Of a DNA stretch of 64,000 nt, positions 1 through 9,750 are shown piece after piece (the stretch's first letter is position 1; each line of letters begins with the position of its first letter). The stretch covers positions 1,984,001 to 2,048,000 of the forward strand of contig NZ_CP159218.1 of NCBI RefSeq assembly GCF_040438885.1, read 5' to 3'. The position numbers were made by a program, and so were the translations under genes. Source of the stretch: Nakamurella sp. A5-74. GTDB taxonomy: Bacteria; Actinomycetota; Actinomycetes; Mycobacteriales; Nakamurellaceae. The notes beneath the pieces were generated by a model. That model did no database searches and was not told where the DNA came from. It saw only the letters and a program-made list of their open reading frames with translations.

Positions 1-645
1 AAGCAGGCGTCCGTCACCGCACTGGATCTTCTCGAGCGCTTCGGGTTGACCGAGGCCGCCGACCGCCCGTTGTCGCAGTTCTCCGGCGGGATGCGTCGCA
101 GGCTCGACCTGGCGGCGAGCCTGATCTCCCGACCACCGCTGATCTTCCTCGACGAGCCGACCACCGGTCTGGACCCGCGGACCCGCGGGCAGATGTGGGA
201 CACCATCCGGGATCTGGTCCGTCAGGGCTCCACGATCCTGCTCACGACCCAGTACCTGGACGAGGCCGATCAGCTGGCCGACCGGATCGCCGTCATCGAT
301 CGCGGCCGGAAGGTGGCCGAAGGCACGTCGTCCGAACTGAAGTCGTCCATCGGATCGTCAACGCTCGCGGTGGGCATCACCGATGCCGATCGCATCGACG
401 AGGCCGTCGGCATCGTCTCGGTCACGTTGGACCGGGCCGCGACCAGATCACCCGAGTCCGCCAGGTTGGTGGTCCCGCTGCGGACGTCGGACGAGACCGT
501 CACCGCGTTGATCGCCTTGCGCGACAGGGGGATCGAGGTCTCCGAGATCAAGGTCCAGGAACCCACGTTGGACGAGGTCTTCCTGGCACTGACCGGCGAG
601 CCCACCCACGACGACGACGCCGGCGCCGCCCAGCCGGCGGCCTGA
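1..645 (+). CDS. ABC transporter ATP-binding protein, DrrA-like (5' partial)
   Basis: ATPase subunit of an ABC-2 type exporter, probably for a drug or lipid. The reading frame is open from base 1, so the N-terminus and Walker A lie upstream of the window. Visible are the ABC signature FSGGMRRRLDLAAS, the Walker B block LIFLDEPTTGLDPR and the switch histidine position occupied by LLTTQYLDEADQLADR (TTQ in place of the common TTH, as in DrrA-type proteins). The C-terminal 80 residues form the regulatory extension typical of daunorubicin-resistance ATPases. It is followed 55 bases later by its permease, so the two form one operon. Substrate unknown. Confidence 0.93.
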   Translation, partial: KQASVTALDLLERFGLTEAADRPLSQFSGGMRRRLDLAASLISRPPLIFLDEPTTGLDPRTRGQMWDTIRDLVRQGSTILLTTQYLDEADQLADRIAVIDRGRKVAEGTSSELKSSIGSSTLAVGITDADRIDEAVGIVSVTLDRAATRSPESARLVVPLRTSDETVTALIALRDRGIEVSEIKVQEPTLDEVFLALTGEPTHDDDAGAAQPAA

Positions 646-700
646 TCGTCATCCCGCCACACCACAACCCATCCTCCCTGCAGCCTTCCCAGGAGTCATC

Positions 701-1543
701 ATGACGATCACCGACACCCGCGCGGCAGACGCCGCACCGGCCCGCACCACCCAGCCTCCCGCCCACCTGCCAAGCCACGTCGGCCTGCGGGAGACCGTCC
801 GTCAGACCTGGCTGATGGCCGGCCGAACCTTGATCAAGATGCGGCGCAACCCCGAGCAGTTCATCGATGTCGCGATCCAGCCGCTGCTGTTCACCGCCAT
901 GTTCGGCTTCATCTTCGGCGGCGCGATCGCGGGTGGCGTCAGCGCCTACCTGCCGCTGCTGATCCCCGGCATTCTCGTCCAGACGGCACTGACCACCTGC
1001 ATGGCCACCGGCGTCACCCTGCGCGACGACATGGACAAGGGAGTCTTCGACCGGTTCAAGTCGCTCCCGATGTCCAGGATCGCGCCGCTCGCGGGGCCGG
1101 TGCTGGCGGACTCGGTGCGCTACGTCATCGCGACGGTGCTCACCTTCGCCACCGGTTTCGCCATGGGGTACCGCCCCGGCGGCGGGTTCTGGGGGGTCCT
1201 CGGCGCGTGCGCGCTGATCATCGTCTCCGCCTGGTCGCTTGCCTGGATCTTCACTTTTCTCGGCACCGTGATGAAGTCGGCCCAAGGACTGTCCGGGGTG
1301 TCGATGATGATCCTGTTCCCGCTCACCTTCCTGTCCAACGCCTTCGTGCCGGCCGACTCGCTGCCCGGCTGGCTCAAGGCGTTCGTCAACGTGAACCCGG
1401 TGTCGCACATCGTCTCTGCCACCCGCGACCTGGCCAACGACGGCCGGATCACCGGTCAGGTCGGCTGGGCGCTGTTGGGCTGCGTCATCGTCGTGGGGAT
1501 CTTCGCCCCGCTGGCTCTGCGCAGCTATCGGCGTCAGCTCTGA
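701..1543 (+). CDS. ABC-2 type transporter permease, DrrB-like
   Basis: Integral membrane partner of the preceding ATPase, 280 residues. The N-terminal 40 residues are cytoplasmic and Ala/Pro-rich. Hydrophobic stretches follow around residues 60-80, 85-110, 140-165, 170-195, 200-215 and 250-272, the six-helix plan of ABC2_membrane proteins. The block KMRRNPEQFIDVAIQPLLF is typical of the DrrB/NodJ group. The ATG is preceded by AGGAG in a good position. Together the pair should export one amphipathic compound. The large regulator that converges on it from the other strand may belong to the same module, but nothing in the sequence shows the substrate. Confidence 0.92.
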   Translation: MTITDTRAADAAPARTTQPPAHLPSHVGLRETVRQTWLMAGRTLIKMRRNPEQFIDVAIQPLLFTAMFGFIFGGAIAGGVSAYLPLLIPGILVQTALTTCMATGVTLRDDMDKGVFDRFKSLPMSRIAPLAGPVLADSVRYVIATVLTFATGFAMGYRPGGGFWGVLGACALIIVSAWSLAWIFTFLGTVMKSAQGLSGVSMMILFPLTFLSNAFVPADSLPGWLKAFVNVNPVSHIVSATRDLANDGRITGQVGWALLGCVIVVGIFAPLALRSYRRQL

Positions 1544-1554
1544 CGCCCGAGCCA

Positions 1555-4500
1555 TCAGCCTCCCGAGGACTCGGCCGCCTCCGCGATGCTCCCTGCGCGC
1601 CTCCACTGCGCGGGGAGCATCGTGCGTACGGCTTGGACCGCCTGCTCGGGGGAGAAGTCCGCCGAAGCGCGCCTGGCCTCGTCGAAGAGCGCGCCGGCCG
1701 TTGCCCGTGCGTCCTGTTCCGCCCGCTCCGGTGAGAGCTGCGGCCAGGTCCGGCTGGGCGAGAGTCGCTCGGCCAGTGCGAGCAGCTGCACGGCGCGATC
1801 GGGATCCAGTGGCAGCAGCCACAACCCGACTGCGCGGGTCACCGCTCCGGTGACGGGGATGTCCAGGCCGCCGAAGAGCGGCGCCGCACCGACCTTCGGC
1901 GGCTGGTCGATGATCCGGAAGAGCTTGTGGCAGAGCTGATCAGCCTGCTCCGTGATCTCCGAGCGGGCGTCGTGACGCACGTGCGCGATGACACACAGGG
2001 CCTCCATCGACAGCGTCCACGGTTCCAGCCCGGACTCGCCCATCTGGTCCTCGCGCACCAGCGCCTCGCGGGTGGCCTGCCGCCACTGCTCGAGCCCGCC
2101 GCTGAGGTCACCCCCGGCGAGCAGGAGCTCGGCACGGGTCGCCGTCACCAGCGGCTGCAGCGCCCCCAGCTCGTCCGTGAGGTTCGTGGCCTCCCCCGCC
2201 ATCACGGCCTGCGCCAGTTCCAGCTCGCCGGCATGCAGATGTCCCAGTGCGATGCCGAACTTCGCCTGCCAGACATCACCCCAGGCGCCGATCCGGGCGA
2301 GCATCGGTTGCACATCCCGCAGGTGCAGGCTCGCCTCCTGGAACCTGCCGGTCTGCATCAGCACCTCGCCGAGCCTCGCCCTGGCCATCGCAGCGAGCCA
2401 GGGGCTGGCGTCCCGGGGGATCACCCGGACCGACAGCTCGGTGACCTGCAGGGTGCGCTGGATGTCGCCCAGGTTCTCCCACCACTGACCGGCGAGCAGA
2501 GCGGCGGCGGTCACGACATACGGGTTACCGCCGGCCAGCGCCAGATCCGCCTCGGTCCCCTCGAAGCGGCGGAACTCGCCGGATCGCGCCAGCACGATGG
2601 TCAACGCGTCCAGTTGGTCGGCGACGGCAGGTGCGGGTCGACGCCGCAATGCGACGGTCGCCCGGACACCGGTACGGCCGGGCGACAGCATCGACGACAG
2701 GGCGATCATCATCAGCACGGCGCGCAGTCGCCGCTCGTCCTCGTCGTCGAGGTCCCGCAGATCGGGCAGCGCCCGACGCACCACCTCGAACACCGGATCG
2801 GTGAACGATCCGGCCCGGGTGTAGGCGGATTCGATCAACCAGAGGCTGGACAGCACCAGGAAGATCCGCTGGACCGCTGCCACGTCGTCGGCCTCGACGG
2901 CCCAGCGCAGCGCCGCGACCAGATTGTCCTGCTCCTCGCGCACCCAGTCGATGATCGCGAACGGCTCTGGACCGTAGAGCTCGGCCGCCCGGTCGCAGCC
3001 GGCGGCCGCCCACCGCACGATCGCGGCCCGGATTTCGACGAGCGGCAAACCGTCCATCCGGCCCAGGGCGAACTCCCGCACCGTCTCCAGGACGCGCAGC
3101 CTGGACACCTCCCGCCGGCCCGGCCCGACGACCATGGACTGGGCGACGAGTTGCTCGATCACGTCGAGTGTGTCCGACTCCGGCAGCAGGTCGGCGAGCA
3201 CGGACTCCGCTGCGTCCAGACCGACACCGTCCGCGAAACCCGACAGGATGCGCAGTGCCTCCCGCTGCGGGCCGTCCAGCAGCTGCCAGCTCCAGTCGAT
3301 GACCGCCTCGAGGGTGCGATGGCGTTCCGGCGCCGTCCGGGATCCGCCGCGCAGCAACGCGAACCGGTCGTCCAACCGGCGGTCGATCTGCACGACCGAC
3401 AGCACCCTGGTGCGGGCCGCGGCCAGTTCGATGGCGAGCGGGAGACCGTCGAGTCGGGCGCACAACCGGTCGACTGCAGCGTGTTCGAGGTCGGTCCAGT
3501 CCAGCACCGGATGTCCCGCGTCGACCGCACGCCGGGTGAACAGCTCGACCGAGGTCGCCCGGTCCAGTTCGGGCAGTAGATGCACGGCTTCGCCCGGGAG
3601 CTGCAGGGGTGCTCGACTGGTGACGAGGATTCGCAGGTCGGCCGATGCGGCCAACAGGTCGGTCACGGTGGCCGCGGCGTCGTCGAGCAGGTGTTCGCAG
3701 TTGTCCAGGATGAGCACGGCGCCCTGCCCGAGAGCGGCGACGGCGCCCGGGATCGATCCCTGTTGGCCGGCGCGCAGCCTGGCCAGCTGCGCGGGCCGCG
3801 CTTCCCAGACGCCGAGCACGGTGCTGATCTCGGTGATCGTCGCCGCCGGACCGCTGATGCCCGCCAGCGGCACGAACACCACGGTGGAAGCGTCCACCGC
3901 CGATCCGACCAGGTGGGCCAGGGTGGTCTTGCCCAATCCGCCGGGGCCGACCACCGACACGAGCCGTCGACGTCCCAGCAGGGAGAGCAGCTCGCGGACG
4001 TCGTCGTCCCGGCCCAGCAGCCCGGACGTCGGGTGGCGGACACCGGTGCGGGTGGTGGGTTGATCGGCGCGCAGCAGAGTGGTCTGCAGCAGGGTCAAGG
4101 ATGCATCCGGATCCAGTCCGAGCTCGTCCCGCAGCTTCCTGCGGAACTCCTCCAGGTGATCGAGGGCGGCAGCAGTTCCGGCCCCTGCGGCGATCCCGCG
4201 GATGATCTCCACCCGGACCTCCTGGTCCCACGGATCGGTCCCGGCCGCCGCGGCGAGCGCCGGAGCAGCGGCGGCGTGATCGCCGAGTCGGGCGGTCGCG
4301 ATGCCCAGGATCCGTTGTGCCCGTTGATGATCGATCACCCGATCGATGATCAGGTCGGCCAGCACGCCCGCGCCTGCACCGCTGGTGTCGGCGTGCTGCC
4401 AGAGCTCCAGGACCCGCCGTGCGTGGGTCACCGCGGCCGCCGGGTCGCCGGCGCTCAACGCGCTCGTCGCAGAGTGCGCTGCGGCGGTCGCGGCAGGCAC

Positions 4501-4776
4501 GTCGATCTCGTCCGGGGCGAGGCCGCAGCGGTAGCCGGGGCCGCTGCGGACGACGATGTCGCCGACCTGTGACCGCACCCGGGAGACGAGAATCTGCAAC
4601 GATTTGCGGGGATGCTCGGGGAGCTCGTCACCCCACAGCGTGTCGATCAGCGCGGAGTCCGACAGGCCGCGGTCGCCGGCGCCGACCAGAGCAGCGATCA
4701 ACTCGGTGCCGCGTCCCGGGGGCAGTGGCTGCCCGTCGAACGCGGGCCGGCCGAGCAACTGCAGGCGAACGGACAC
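1555..4776 (-). CDS. AfsR/SARP-type transcriptional regulator with BTAD, NB-ARC-like ATPase and TPR-like domains
   Basis: Large cytoplasmic regulator, 1073 residues from the GTG at 4776, chosen because the OmpR-like DNA-binding domain begins at once (VRLQLLGRPAFDG). An ATG at 4839 in the same frame would add 21 residues without homology. Order: winged-helix domain 1-90, BTAD helical repeats about 95-245, a STAND-type ATPase with Walker A GPGGLGKTT at 277-285 and a following LILDNCEHLLD Walker B, then helical TPR-like repeats to the end. This is the SARP large-regulator plan, which normally activates adjacent secondary-metabolite or transport genes. It converges on the ABC pair (12-base gap) and diverges from the GH1-like gene, so either may be a target. 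Confidence 0.9.
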   Translation of the reverse strand: MSVRLQLLGRPAFDGQPLPPGRGTELIAALVGAGDRGLSDSALIDTLWGDELPEHPRKSLQILVSRVRSQVGDIVVRSGPGYRCGLAPDEIDVPAATAAAHSATSALSAGDPAAAVTHARRVLELWQHADTSGAGAGVLADLIIDRVIDHQRAQRILGIATARLGDHAAAAPALAAAAGTDPWDQEVRVEIIRGIAAGAGTAAALDHLEEFRRKLRDELGLDPDASLTLLQTTLLRADQPTTRTGVRHPTSGLLGRDDDVRELLSLLGRRRLVSVVGPGGLGKTTLAHLVGSAVDASTVVFVPLAGISGPAATITEISTVLGVWEARPAQLARLRAGQQGSIPGAVAALGQGAVLILDNCEHLLDDAAATVTDLLAASADLRILVTSRAPLQLPGEAVHLLPELDRATSVELFTRRAVDAGHPVLDWTDLEHAAVDRLCARLDGLPLAIELAAARTRVLSVVQIDRRLDDRFALLRGGSRTAPERHRTLEAVIDWSWQLLDGPQREALRILSGFADGVGLDAAESVLADLLPESDTLDVIEQLVAQSMVVGPGRREVSRLRVLETVREFALGRMDGLPLVEIRAAIVRWAAAGCDRAAELYGPEPFAIIDWVREEQDNLVAALRWAVEADDVAAVQRIFLVLSSLWLIESAYTRAGSFTDPVFEVVRRALPDLRDLDDEDERRLRAVLMMIALSSMLSPGRTGVRATVALRRRPAPAVADQLDALTIVLARSGEFRRFEGTEADLALAGGNPYVVTAAALLAGQWWENLGDIQRTLQVTELSVRVIPRDASPWLAAMARARLGEVLMQTGRFQEASLHLRDVQPMLARIGAWGDVWQAKFGIALGHLHAGELELAQAVMAGEATNLTDELGALQPLVTATRAELLLAGGDLSGGLEQWRQATREALVREDQMGESGLEPWTLSMEALCVIAHVRHDARSEITEQADQLCHKLFRIIDQPPKVGAAPLFGGLDIPVTGAVTRAVGLWLLPLDPDRAVQLLALAERLSPSRTWPQLSPERAEQDARATAGALFDEARRASADFSPEQAVQAVRTMLPAQWRRAGSIAEAAESSGG

Positions 4777-4893
4777 CCCCGCAGCGTAGTCAGCTCGCAC
4801 GGGTCCGGGGTGCGGTGAGCGGCGGCCGCGGACGGTCATGATGGATGCTGTCCGTGGAAGCATCACGGGTCGAGCTGCAGGAGGTACCGCCCG

Positions 4894-6246
4894 ATGGCAG
4901 GTCTCATGTTCGGTGTCGCCTCCACAGCGCTGTCGGTGGACGGTGCGGACGGGGCAGGGGAGGCTCCCCGCGCCGACACCGTGTGGGACACCTTTGCTGC
5001 AGCGGGACGGACCGCGGACGGGACCGGCCCCCGATCCGCTCCGGCGCAACGGATCGAGACGCTGCTGCCGCCCGTGCAGGAGCTCGGCGTGCGCGAGTTC
5101 CGGTTCGGCGTCAACTGGGCCAGGGTCCGGCCGGACGGGGTGCACACCGAACAGGCCGCCCTGGACTCCTACGAGCGGTGGGTCGATCTGCTGCTGGGCG
5201 CCGGGATCGAGCCGGTGCTCACCCTGCACCACGGTGACCTGCCGCTGGAGTTGATGTTGGGCGGTGGGTGGTTGGAGCGTGACACCTCGGCGTTGTTCGG
5301 GGAGTACGCGGCGGACGTCGCCGGGCGGCTGGGTGATCGCGTCAGCCGGTGGGTCACGATGGTCGATCCGTTCGGAACGGCCTTCCACGGCTACGGATTC
5401 GGGGTCGATGCACCAGGAATCGTTTTGCTGGGCGGCGCTTTCACCGCCCTGCACCACGCACTGTTGGGTCACGGCACCGCCGTCGACGCGATCCGTACCG
5501 CCGCCGGTCGAGAAGTGCGGGTGGGGCCGCTGGCCGACCACACGGTGGCCGATCCAGCGACACCCTCCGACGCGGATCGGACCGCCGCGGCCTGGTACGA
5601 CAGCTTTCACAACGAGCTGGTGGCCGGCGCTGTGCTCGACGGCCACTACCCGGCGGCCTTCGACCATCTCCCCGGTGCGGCCCTGGACGCGGCGGCGCCG
5701 GAGGACGCAGCGGTGATCTCGGCCCCGCTGGACTTCTACGGCGTGCGCTTCGAGTTCGGCCGGACGATCGCGGCTGCCCAGGACAACTCATCGGTGCCGT
5801 TCAGCATGGTCGAGCCGGACGACGTCGAGCTGACCGCAGCCGGCTGGCCGGTCCGGGCCGACGACCTGCACCGCTCACTGGTGATGCTGCACCGGCGCCA
5901 TGCGCTGGTGCCGCCGATCCGCGTCGAAGTCGGTGCCTCCTTCACCGGTCCCGGGGAGGACGAGCGACGCGCCCGTCACCTTCGTGAGCACCTGGAGGCG
6001 ACCGAAAGTGCTGTCCGGCAAGGGGTACCGGTCGAGAGCTTTGCCTACGGCCATCTCACGGACGGCTGGGAGTTCGGGGACGGGATGACGAGACCGTCCG
6101 GCCTGATCGCGGTGGATCCGCAGACCGGGACGGCCACGCCGCGTCCTGTTCTTCAGCACTACCGGGAGCTGGTCCGCAGCCGCACCGACCCGGGGACGGG
6201 TGTGGACGAGAGGGCCTCCGGAGATATCGACGCCCCGGGTGGATGA
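4894..6246 (+). CDS. Glycoside hydrolase family 1-fold protein, catalytic acid/base missing
   Basis: A 450-residue protein with the GH1 beta-glucosidase fold throughout: FRFGVNWARVRPDG (70-82), LTLHHGDLP (109-117), GGWLERD (124-130), LGDRVSRW (147-153), GYGFGVDAPG (166-175), ALHHALLGHGTAV (185-197) and the tail GWEFGDGM. The acid/base signature, normally TxNEP, reads TMVDP, so Glu is Asp158 and the conserved Asn is Val. The nucleophile segment, normally ITENG, reads RVEVG and keeps Glu345. It also differs at the substrate-contact end (TRPSGL). Activity as an ordinary beta-glucosidase is doubtful. AGGAGG lies 9 bases before the ATG. It is divergent from the SARP regulator. Confidence 0.82.
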   Translation: MAGLMFGVASTALSVDGADGAGEAPRADTVWDTFAAAGRTADGTGPRSAPAQRIETLLPPVQELGVREFRFGVNWARVRPDGVHTEQAALDSYERWVDLLLGAGIEPVLTLHHGDLPLELMLGGGWLERDTSALFGEYAADVAGRLGDRVSRWVTMVDPFGTAFHGYGFGVDAPGIVLLGGAFTALHHALLGHGTAVDAIRTAAGREVRVGPLADHTVADPATPSDADRTAAAWYDSFHNELVAGAVLDGHYPAAFDHLPGAALDAAAPEDAAVISAPLDFYGVRFEFGRTIAAAQDNSSVPFSMVEPDDVELTAAGWPVRADDLHRSLVMLHRRHALVPPIRVEVGASFTGPGEDERRARHLREHLEATESAVRQGVPVESFAYGHLTDGWEFGDGMTRPSGLIAVDPQTGTATPRPVLQHYRELVRSRTDPGTGVDERASGDIDAPGG

Positions 6247-6524
6247 CGCCGGCCCGCACCTGAGAGCCGGGCGGCCAGGGCCTTCGTCCGTGCTGTGGCC
6301 GCCTCCGGCGTCCGAGCAGCGGCACATGTGCTCGTCCGGTCCGCCGCTGGTGACGTCGGGGTCGCAACGGTGACGGCCATCCCGGTGGTCGTCGCGACTC
6401 CGGCTGGTGCAACCAGCAGATCGCGACCGCGCAATGGCCGGGCAACACCCCGACCGGACGTTCGGCCCATCGGGTTGTGGACGGCCCCGTCACTGCTGTC
6501 GGTCCGGGACGGCAGGATGGTGTC

Positions 6525-7439
6525 GTGAGCGCTGTCGATGTCGAGCTGATCGCGCAGTGGGCTGCCCGGGTGCTGGAGCCCGACCGCCCCACCGTTCTGC
6601 TGCGTCAGCTGACCGCGCAGCAGCGGGCCGCCGTGGGGACGGGCTTCTCGGCGGTGCGGGCGGCGGTGCTGGGGGAGGATCTGACCACCTTCGAACAGGA
6701 CCTCGACGCCGGTGACGGTGCGCTCGAGCCGGAGCAGGACGCGGTGTCGGTCGCCCTGTACGGGTATCTGGTGGGCATCGCGGCCGGGATCGCCGCGACC
6801 GGCGCCGATCGCGAACCGACCTCGTTGGTGGCCGGGCTGGTGACCGGGGCCGCACAACTGCGGTTCAGTTGGCCTGTCGCAGCACGCTTCGGTGCGGTGG
6901 ACCTCGCCGACCGGGTCGGGCTCGCCGCCGCCGACATGTCCGGCGAGGGAGCCGATCTCGACCAGGTGGTCCGGGCGGTCGACGACACGGTGCAGGCGAT
7001 GCTCATGAGCGACCCGACACCCGAGCGCGTGGTCGGCCACGGTTCTGCCGGAACCACCGAGGCCGACGACGACCGACGGTTGCGGAGCATCCTCCAGGGC
7101 ATCCTCGGGGCCCTCCGCGACGTGGTCGCGCCGGCCACCGGGTGGGACAGGGTGCCGTCCGACCAGGACGAGCGGAGCGCTTGTCGACCCCGCAGGTTCC
7201 TCGCCGAGGTGCGCTTCACCGTCGACGGCCCGGCCGCGGTGCACCAGCGCATCGCCGTCACCCTGGCCGCCCACGGCACGGCAGTCGAGTGCCGGCCCAG
7301 CGCGGTGGAGGACGTCCGCGACTACCACGTGCACACGGTGCACCCCGGTGTGGTGGTGAGCGAGATCTATGCGATCGCCACCCCTTTCGGGCTGACGATC
7401 GACAGCACCGAGCCGCCGTTGGACGGGACGATGCCGTGA
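6525..7439 (+). CDS. Uncharacterised protein, possible highly diverged DAK2/FakA-like protein upstream of recG
   Basis: A 304-residue acidic protein starting at GTG 6525; its stop overlaps the recG start (GTGA), so the two are co-translated. It has no clear catalytic motif. The last 80 residues (AEVRFTVDGP...DYHVHTVHPG...ATPFGLTID) resemble the C-terminal domain of DAK phosphatase/FakA proteins, whose signature is a VHVHTDDPG-like segment followed by a Gly-Pro strand. The N-terminal Asp-rich metal loop of that family is absent. In mycobacteria a DAK2 protein sits next to recG, so position supports the idea. The assignment is an inference; it may be an unrelated helical protein. Confidence 0.5.
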   Translation: MSAVDVELIAQWAARVLEPDRPTVLLRQLTAQQRAAVGTGFSAVRAAVLGEDLTTFEQDLDAGDGALEPEQDAVSVALYGYLVGIAAGIAATGADREPTSLVAGLVTGAAQLRFSWPVAARFGAVDLADRVGLAAADMSGEGADLDQVVRAVDDTVQAMLMSDPTPERVVGHGSAGTTEADDDRRLRSILQGILGALRDVVAPATGWDRVPSDQDERSACRPRRFLAEVRFTVDGPAAVHQRIAVTLAAHGTAVECRPSAVEDVRDYHVHTVHPGVVVSEIYAIATPFGLTIDSTEPPLDGTMP

Positions 7440-9736
7440 CCGGCCCGCTGACCCTCGCCTCGCCGCTGCGCGATGCGGGCATCACCGGGAAGCCGGGCAA
7501 GGTGCTCGTCGAGAAGATCGGTGTCGAGACCGTCGGCGACCTGCTGCGGTACTACCCACGCAAGTACTCCGAACGGGGGCAGCTCACCGACCTCAGTGCT
7601 CTGGTGGTGGGGGAGAAGGCAACGGTCTGGGCCAAGGTCGTGAAGGTCCACGACCGCTCCCTGCAACCCGGCAGCGGGCGCGGCGGGCGCCGCGGCGGCC
7701 TCAAGTTGGTGACGACGGTGACGATCGGCGACGGCCGGAAGCAGCTCACCTGCGCCTTCTTCAACCAGTTCCACATCGCGAAGGTGCTCAGACCGGGGAC
7801 CGAGGCGATGTTCTCCGGGACGGTCAAGGACTTCCGCGGCGAGCTGCAGTTGTCGTCACCGCAGTGGGCCGTTGTGTCGACGCCCGACACGCTGGACTCC
7901 ATCGCCGATCCGGCCGAGGCGAAGACGGCGATCGAGGTGGTCGAACAGTTCGCCGGCGGCATCATCCCGATCTACGCCCTGGTGGAGGGGCTGACCCAGT
8001 CGGTGATCCAGAACAGTGTGCGGGTGGTGCTCGACCTGCTCGGGCCCATCCAGGACCCGGTCCCTGACGAGCTCCTCGCCACCCGTGGCCTGGTCGGTCT
8101 CGGCGCTGCTCTGCGACACATCCACCGACCCGGCAGTCGCGCCGAGCTCGATCACGCCCGCGCGCGGCTGAAGTACGACGAGGCGTTGGCGATCCAGTTG
8201 GTCCTCGCACGGAGACGGGAGGAGGCGCGCAGTTTCCCGGCCGAACCGTGCCCGCGGATCGACGACGGACTGCTCGCGGCCTTCGACTCGGCGCTGCCGT
8301 TCGAGTTGACGCAGGGGCAGCACGAGGTCGGTGAACAGATCGCCACCGACCTGGCCACCATCCACCCGATGAACCGGTTGCTGCAGGGCGAGGTCGGCTC
8401 CGGCAAGACCGTGGTGGCGCTGCGCGCGATGCTGCAGGTGATCGACTCCGGTCGGCAGGCCGTGATGCTCGCGCCGACCGAAGTGCTGGCGGCGCAACAT
8501 GCCCGCTCCCTGCGGTCCGTGCTCGGACCGCTCGGGGCCGGAGGCGAACTCGGATCCGACTCACGCGCCACCCGGATCACCCTGCTCACCGGATCGATGG
8601 CGACCGGGGCCCGCCGGTCGGCACTGCTGGACATCGCGTCCGGACAGGCCGGCATCACCGTAGGGACGCACGCGCTGCTGAGCGACGGGGTGTTCTTCGC
8701 CGAACTCGGACTCGTGGTGATCGACGAGCAGCACCGGTTCGGCGTCGAGCAGCGCGATGCGTTGCGCAGCAAGGGACCCGAGGGCTCACCGCCGCACGTC
8801 CTGGTGATGACGGCCACGCCGATCCCGCGCACCGTGGCGATGACCGTCTACGGCGATCTGGAGACCTCGACCCTGTCGGAACTGCCGCGCGGGCGATCGC
8901 CGATCTCCACGACCGTCGTCCCGGCTGCCGAGCGGCCCGCGTGGTTGGAGCGGGCCTGGCTGCGCATCCGGGAGGAGGTCGCCGCCGGCCACCAGGCCTA
9001 CGTGGTGTGCCCGAAGATCGGCGACGATGAACCCGGCCGGAGCAGGGCGCGCAGTGCCGACGACGAGGAGCTCGGGGAACCGGACGACTGGGACTCGGAA
9101 CCCGAGGAGACCACCGCGCGACGGCCACCGCTGTCGGTCGACCAGGTCGCGACGTTGCTGGAATCCGGGCCGCTGCAAGGCCTTCGGCTCGCCCGGCTGC
9201 ACGGCCGGTTGCCGCCGGCGGAGAAGGACGAGGTCATGCAGTCGTTCGCCGCCGGCGACATCGACGTGCTGGTCTCGACCACGGTGATCGAGGTCGGCGT
9301 CGATGTACCCAACGCGACGATGATGGTGGTGATGGACGCCGAGCGGTTCGGGCTGTCGCAGCTGCACCAACTGCGCGGCCGGGTCGGCCGGGGGAGCGCG
9401 CCGGGAGTGTGCCTGCTGGTCACCGAAGCCCCGGAGGCGTCGCCGTCCCGGGTGCGGCTGGATGCGGTGGCGCAGATCAGCGATGGCTTCGCCCTCGCCG
9501 ACCGCGACCTCGAGCTCCGGCAGGAGGGCAACGTCCTCGGCACCTCGCAGGCCGGTCGCACCTCGTCGCTCAAGCTGCTCTCGCTGCGCACCGACCGCGA
9601 GGTGGTCGAGGACGCTCGGGACGACGCCCAGGCCCTCGTCGCCGGCGACCCGGGCTTCTCGAAGTTCCCCCGACTGCTGGCCATGGCCCAGGACGTCATC
9701 GACGAGCAGGGTCAGGCGTACCTCGATAAGGCGTAG
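7436..9736 (+). CDS. recG: ATP-dependent DNA helicase RecG
   Basis: Branch-migration helicase acting on stalled forks and Holliday junctions, 766 residues from the GTG at 7436, which overlaps the upstream stop. The N-terminal wedge/OB domain covers about 1-270 (VGDLLRYYPRKYSERG near 30). Motor domain 1 has Walker A GEVGSGKT at 318-325 and the DEQH box at 430-433, followed by MTATPIPRT. Motor domain 2 has the ARLHGRLPPAEKDEVM segment, TTVIEVGVDVPNAT and QLHQLRGRVGRG. A Glu/Asp-rich insertion (residues about 535-560) separates the motors. Length is slightly above the E. coli protein, as in other actinobacteria. A strong inverted repeat follows the gene. Confidence 0.97.
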   Translation: MTGPLTLASPLRDAGITGKPGKVLVEKIGVETVGDLLRYYPRKYSERGQLTDLSALVVGEKATVWAKVVKVHDRSLQPGSGRGGRRGGLKLVTTVTIGDGRKQLTCAFFNQFHIAKVLRPGTEAMFSGTVKDFRGELQLSSPQWAVVSTPDTLDSIADPAEAKTAIEVVEQFAGGIIPIYALVEGLTQSVIQNSVRVVLDLLGPIQDPVPDELLATRGLVGLGAALRHIHRPGSRAELDHARARLKYDEALAIQLVLARRREEARSFPAEPCPRIDDGLLAAFDSALPFELTQGQHEVGEQIATDLATIHPMNRLLQGEVGSGKTVVALRAMLQVIDSGRQAVMLAPTEVLAAQHARSLRSVLGPLGAGGELGSDSRATRITLLTGSMATGARRSALLDIASGQAGITVGTHALLSDGVFFAELGLVVIDEQHRFGVEQRDALRSKGPEGSPPHVLVMTATPIPRTVAMTVYGDLETSTLSELPRGRSPISTTVVPAAERPAWLERAWLRIREEVAAGHQAYVVCPKIGDDEPGRSRARSADDEELGEPDDWDSEPEETTARRPPLSVDQVATLLESGPLQGLRLARLHGRLPPAEKDEVMQSFAAGDIDVLVSTTVIEVGVDVPNATMMVVMDAERFGLSQLHQLRGRVGRGSAPGVCLLVTEAPEASPSRVRLDAVAQISDGFALADRDLELRQEGNVLGTSQAGRTSSLKLLSLRTDREVVEDARDDAQALVAGDPGFSKFPRLLAMAQDVIDEQGQAYLDKA

Positions 9737-9750
9737 GCAGGACTGTGCGG

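Noticed and set aside
1927-3579. Long plus-strand ORF (550 codons) opposite the SARP regulator
   Set aside because: Antisense shadow: no motif, composition dominated by Gln/Arg/Gly/His, while the minus strand encodes recognised BTAD and ATPase domains.
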